A DNA stretch of 64,000 nt from Paracoccus sp. IB05 (GTDB taxonomy: Bacteria > Pseudomonadota > Alphaproteobacteria > Rhodobacterales > Rhodobacteraceae). A model generated the notes under the pieces. That model ran no database searches, was not told the DNA's origin, and saw nothing but the letters and a program-made list of their open reading frames with translations. This document shows positions 62,253 through 64,000 of this stretch, one piece after another. The stretch lies in contig NZ_JAEFCF010000022.1 of assembly GCF_016405985.1 (NCBI RefSeq), positions 1 through 64,000 on the forward strand, in the 5' to 3' direction. Made by a program: the position numbers and the translations under genes. Numbering within the stretch: the first letter of the stretch is position 1; the number at the start of each line of letters is the position of its first letter.

Positions 62253-63007
62253 GCCAGCCCCTGCTTGAAGTCACGTCACTGCGCAAATCCTATGGCGCGC
62301 TTGCGGTCACCAATGACGTTTCACTGAAGGTCTTTCCCGGTCAGATCCACGCGATCATCGGGCCGAACGGGGCGGGCAAGACCACGCTGATCTCGCAGCT
62401 TTCCGGCCAGCTTGCGCCCGACAGCGGTGAGGTGCGTTATGATGGCGAGGTGATCACCCATCTCGACATGGCGGGGCGGGTGCGGCGCGGCCTTGCGCGG
62501 TCGTTTCAGCTGACGCGGATCCTGCCCGGGCTGTCGGTGCTGGAAAATGTCGCCATTGCGGTTCAGGCGCGGACGGGATCCTCCTTCCGCTTCTGGCAGG
62601 TTGCCGCCCAGGAACGCGCGCTGAATGACGAGGCCATGGCCTGCCTGACCGAGGTCGGGTTGGGCCCCCAGGCGATGCGGCTCGCGCGCACCCTGTCGCA
62701 TGGCGAGAAACGCCAGCTTGAGATCGCGATTGCGCTGGCGACAAAGCCACGCCTTTTGCTGCTGGATGAACCCCTTGCCGGCACCGGCCCGGAAGAGGCC
62801 GAGATCCTTATCGCGCTGATGCTGCGGCTGAAATCCCGCGTCACCATGATGCTGATCGAGCACGATATGAGCGCGGTGTTCCAGCTTGCCGACTTTATCT
62901 CGGTGCTGGTTTACGGCGAGATTGTCGCCGGCGGTACGGCGGAAGACATCCGCAATCACCCGAAGGTGCGCGAGGCCTATCTGGGCGAAGAAGAGGAGGG
63001 CACCTGA
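62249..63007 (+). CDS. livG: ABC ATPase LivG
   Basis: A 252-residue ATPase; ATG 62249 overlaps the livM stop. Walker A GPNGAGKTTLISQL, signature LSHGEKRQLEIAIAL (the LSHGE form normal for LivG), Walker B LLLLDEPLAGTGPEE and H-loop IEHDM are visible. It shares its stop nucleotides with the livF start (TGATG). Confidence 0.94.
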   Translation: MSQPLLEVTSLRKSYGALAVTNDVSLKVFPGQIHAIIGPNGAGKTTLISQLSGQLAPDSGEVRYDGEVITHLDMAGRVRRGLARSFQLTRILPGLSVLENVAIAVQARTGSSFRFWQVAAQERALNDEAMACLTEVGLGPQAMRLARTLSHGEKRQLEIAIALATKPRLLLLDEPLAGTGPEEAEILIALMLRLKSRVTMMLIEHDMSAVFQLADFISVLVYGEIVAGGTAEDIRNHPKVREAYLGEEEEGT

Positions 63008-63705
63008 TGCTGCTGGTCGAGGATCTCGAGGCCTCTTATGGCGACAGCAAGGTGCTTTTTGGCATGTCGCTTGCGATTAACAAGGGCGAAGTGGTCACGC
63101 TTCTGGGCCGTAACGGCATGGGCAAGACCACGACGATCAACACGATCTTCGGCCTGGTAAAACCACGCGGCGGCCGGATCTCGGTGCATGGCCGCGATGT
63201 CGCCGGCCTTTCGCCGCATAAGATCGCGCGGATGGGCCTTGGGCTGGTGCCCGAGGGGCGGATGATCTTCCCCAATCTCACCGTCGCCGAGAACCTGATC
63301 GCCACCGCCCATTCCGGCGGAAAGAAAGGCAAATGGACGCTTGAGCGCGTCTATGGCCTGTTTCCGCGGCTGAAAGAGCGGGCGTCGAATATGGGCAACC
63401 AGCTCTCGGGCGGCGAACAGCAGATGCTGGCCATCGGGCGGGCGCTGATGACCAATCCCGATCTTGTGGTGCTGGACGAGGCGACCGAGGGGCTCGCGCC
63501 GCTGATCCGCGATCAGATCTGGGACTGCCTTGCGAAACTGAAAGCCGAAGGCGAGGCGATCCTTGTCATCGACAAGAATGTCGATGCACTGACCCGCTTT
63601 GCCGACCGGCATTATGTCGTGGAAAAGGGCCGGGTTGTCTGGTCCGGCACCACCCGGGCGCTGAAAGACAGCCCAGGGATAAAGGATCGGTTTCTCAAGG
63701 TCTGA
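63007..63705 (+). CDS. livF: ABC ATPase LivF
   Basis: A 232-residue ATPase with Walker A GRNGMGKTTTINTIFG, the LivF-typical GLGLVPEGRMIFPNLTVAEN, signature LSGGEQQMLAIGRAL and Walker B LVVLDEATEGLAP. The switch residue after Walker B is IDKNVDALTRF in place of the usual H-loop, with Lys-Asn, as sometimes seen in this subfamily. It is last in the operon and converges with the AraC gene (21-bp gap). No livK/livJ binding protein is present. Confidence 0.93.
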   Translation: MLLVEDLEASYGDSKVLFGMSLAINKGEVVTLLGRNGMGKTTTINTIFGLVKPRGGRISVHGRDVAGLSPHKIARMGLGLVPEGRMIFPNLTVAENLIATAHSGGKKGKWTLERVYGLFPRLKERASNMGNQLSGGEQQMLAIGRALMTNPDLVVLDEATEGLAPLIRDQIWDCLAKLKAEGEAILVIDKNVDALTRFADRHYVVEKGRVVWSGTTRALKDSPGIKDRFLKV

Positions 63706-63726
63706 GGCGGGTCAGCGCCCCGTAAG

Positions 63727-64000
63727 TCAGCGCTGTGCGTGGCGGCGCGACAGCTCGGAGGGCGGCGCCCCGAAGCGGCGGCGGAAATCGGTGGCGAAGG
63801 CGCCCAGATGGTTGAAGCCAAAGCGCAGCGCCAGATCGGTGATGCCATTTGGTGGGCAAAGACCGGCCTCGATCTCGGCGCGCACCCGTTGCAGGCGCAT
63901 TTCTTTCAGGGCCGCCAGCGGCGTGGTGCCGCGCTTTTCGCGCATCAGCCGGTGCAGGCTGCGCACACTTGTCCCAACTGCCTGCGCTATCGCCGCCGGA
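63727..64000 (-). CDS. AraC-family regulator, C-terminal part (window edge)
   Basis: The C-terminal 91 codons of a double-HTH regulator, running off the right edge. First HTH: AIAQAVGTSVRSLHRLMREK; linker helix: TPLAALKEMRLQRVRAEI; second HTH: ITDLALRFGFNHLGAFATDF, then RRRFGAPPSEL. The sensor domain lies outside the window. It may regulate the convergent liv-type operon. Confidence 0.88.
   Translation of the reverse strand, partial: PAAIAQAVGTSVRSLHRLMREKRGTTPLAALKEMRLQRVRAEIEAGLCPPNGITDLALRFGFNHLGAFATDFRRRFGAPPSELSRRHAQR

Overview
The window is GC-rich alphaproteobacterial DNA whose gene order and codon use resemble the Rhodobacteraceae, Paracoccus in particular. The clearest pointer is the left end, where glutathione-dependent formaldehyde dehydrogenase, S-formylglutathione hydrolase, a c553i-type cytochrome and XoxF follow one another as in methylotrophic Paracoccus. 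Species is not assigned. No rRNA, tRNA, CRISPR array or intact insertion sequence was seen.

Region 1 (1-25,996) is a coherent C1/alcohol-oxidation island. It holds formaldehyde oxidation (flhA end, fghA) and a lanthanide-type PQQ methanol dehydrogenase with its cytochrome and accessory protein (xoxF, xoxG, xoxJ). Next come a YVTN propeller and an MxaD-like protein on the minus strand, then a seven-gene periplasmic/ABC system of the type found beside PQQ alcohol dehydrogenases (PedA1A2BC-like). These are followed by a LuxR regulator / FIST sensor / hybrid kinase set, a second two-component pair, two small secreted proteins and the pqqABCDE operon. The last part is a degenerate AcoR-type regulator and a flavin monooxygenase. 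The parts interlock: XoxF oxidises methanol in the periplasm using PQQ made by PqqA-E, electrons leave through XoxG/CycB, and formaldehyde is oxidised by FlhA/FghA.

Region 2 (26,000-31,966) is accessory. It holds a broken ankyrin gene coupled to a small membrane protein, and an SbcC/SbcD-like (YhaN/YhaO-like) ATPase-nuclease pair.

Region 3 (31,967-45,700) is metallophore uptake plus wreckage. It has two FecCD permeases, a binding protein, a siderophore-interacting reductase, an ATPase, an IclR regulator, a TonB receptor and an LLM flavin monooxygenase, with dyad operators in the two divergent intergenic regions. To its right lie fragments of a second TonB receptor in opposite orientations, a HipBA toxin-antitoxin locus with a frameshifted hipA, an Rrf2/flavoprotein pair and a decayed second LLM gene.

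Region 4 (45,900-53,828) holds an MFS exporter with a divergent AraC regulator, a LuxR regulator, a three-gene operon of cysteine-rich exported proteins ending in a von Willebrand D-domain protein, and a PPP-type phosphatase.

Region 5 (53,870-60,181) is a decaying sugar/sugar-acid locus. An IlvD/Edd dehydratase, an SDR, an SMP-30 lactonase, an LldD-type dehydrogenase and all three surviving sugar ABC components carry frameshifts or internal deletions; only the FadR-type regulator looks intact. Region 6 (60,182-64,000) is a branched-chain-amino-acid-type ABC operon (livHMGF) without a binding protein, and the C-terminal end of an AraC regulator cut by the window edge. Lesions are concentrated right of 26 kb while the C1 island is intact, which argues for real decay more than uniform sequencing error.
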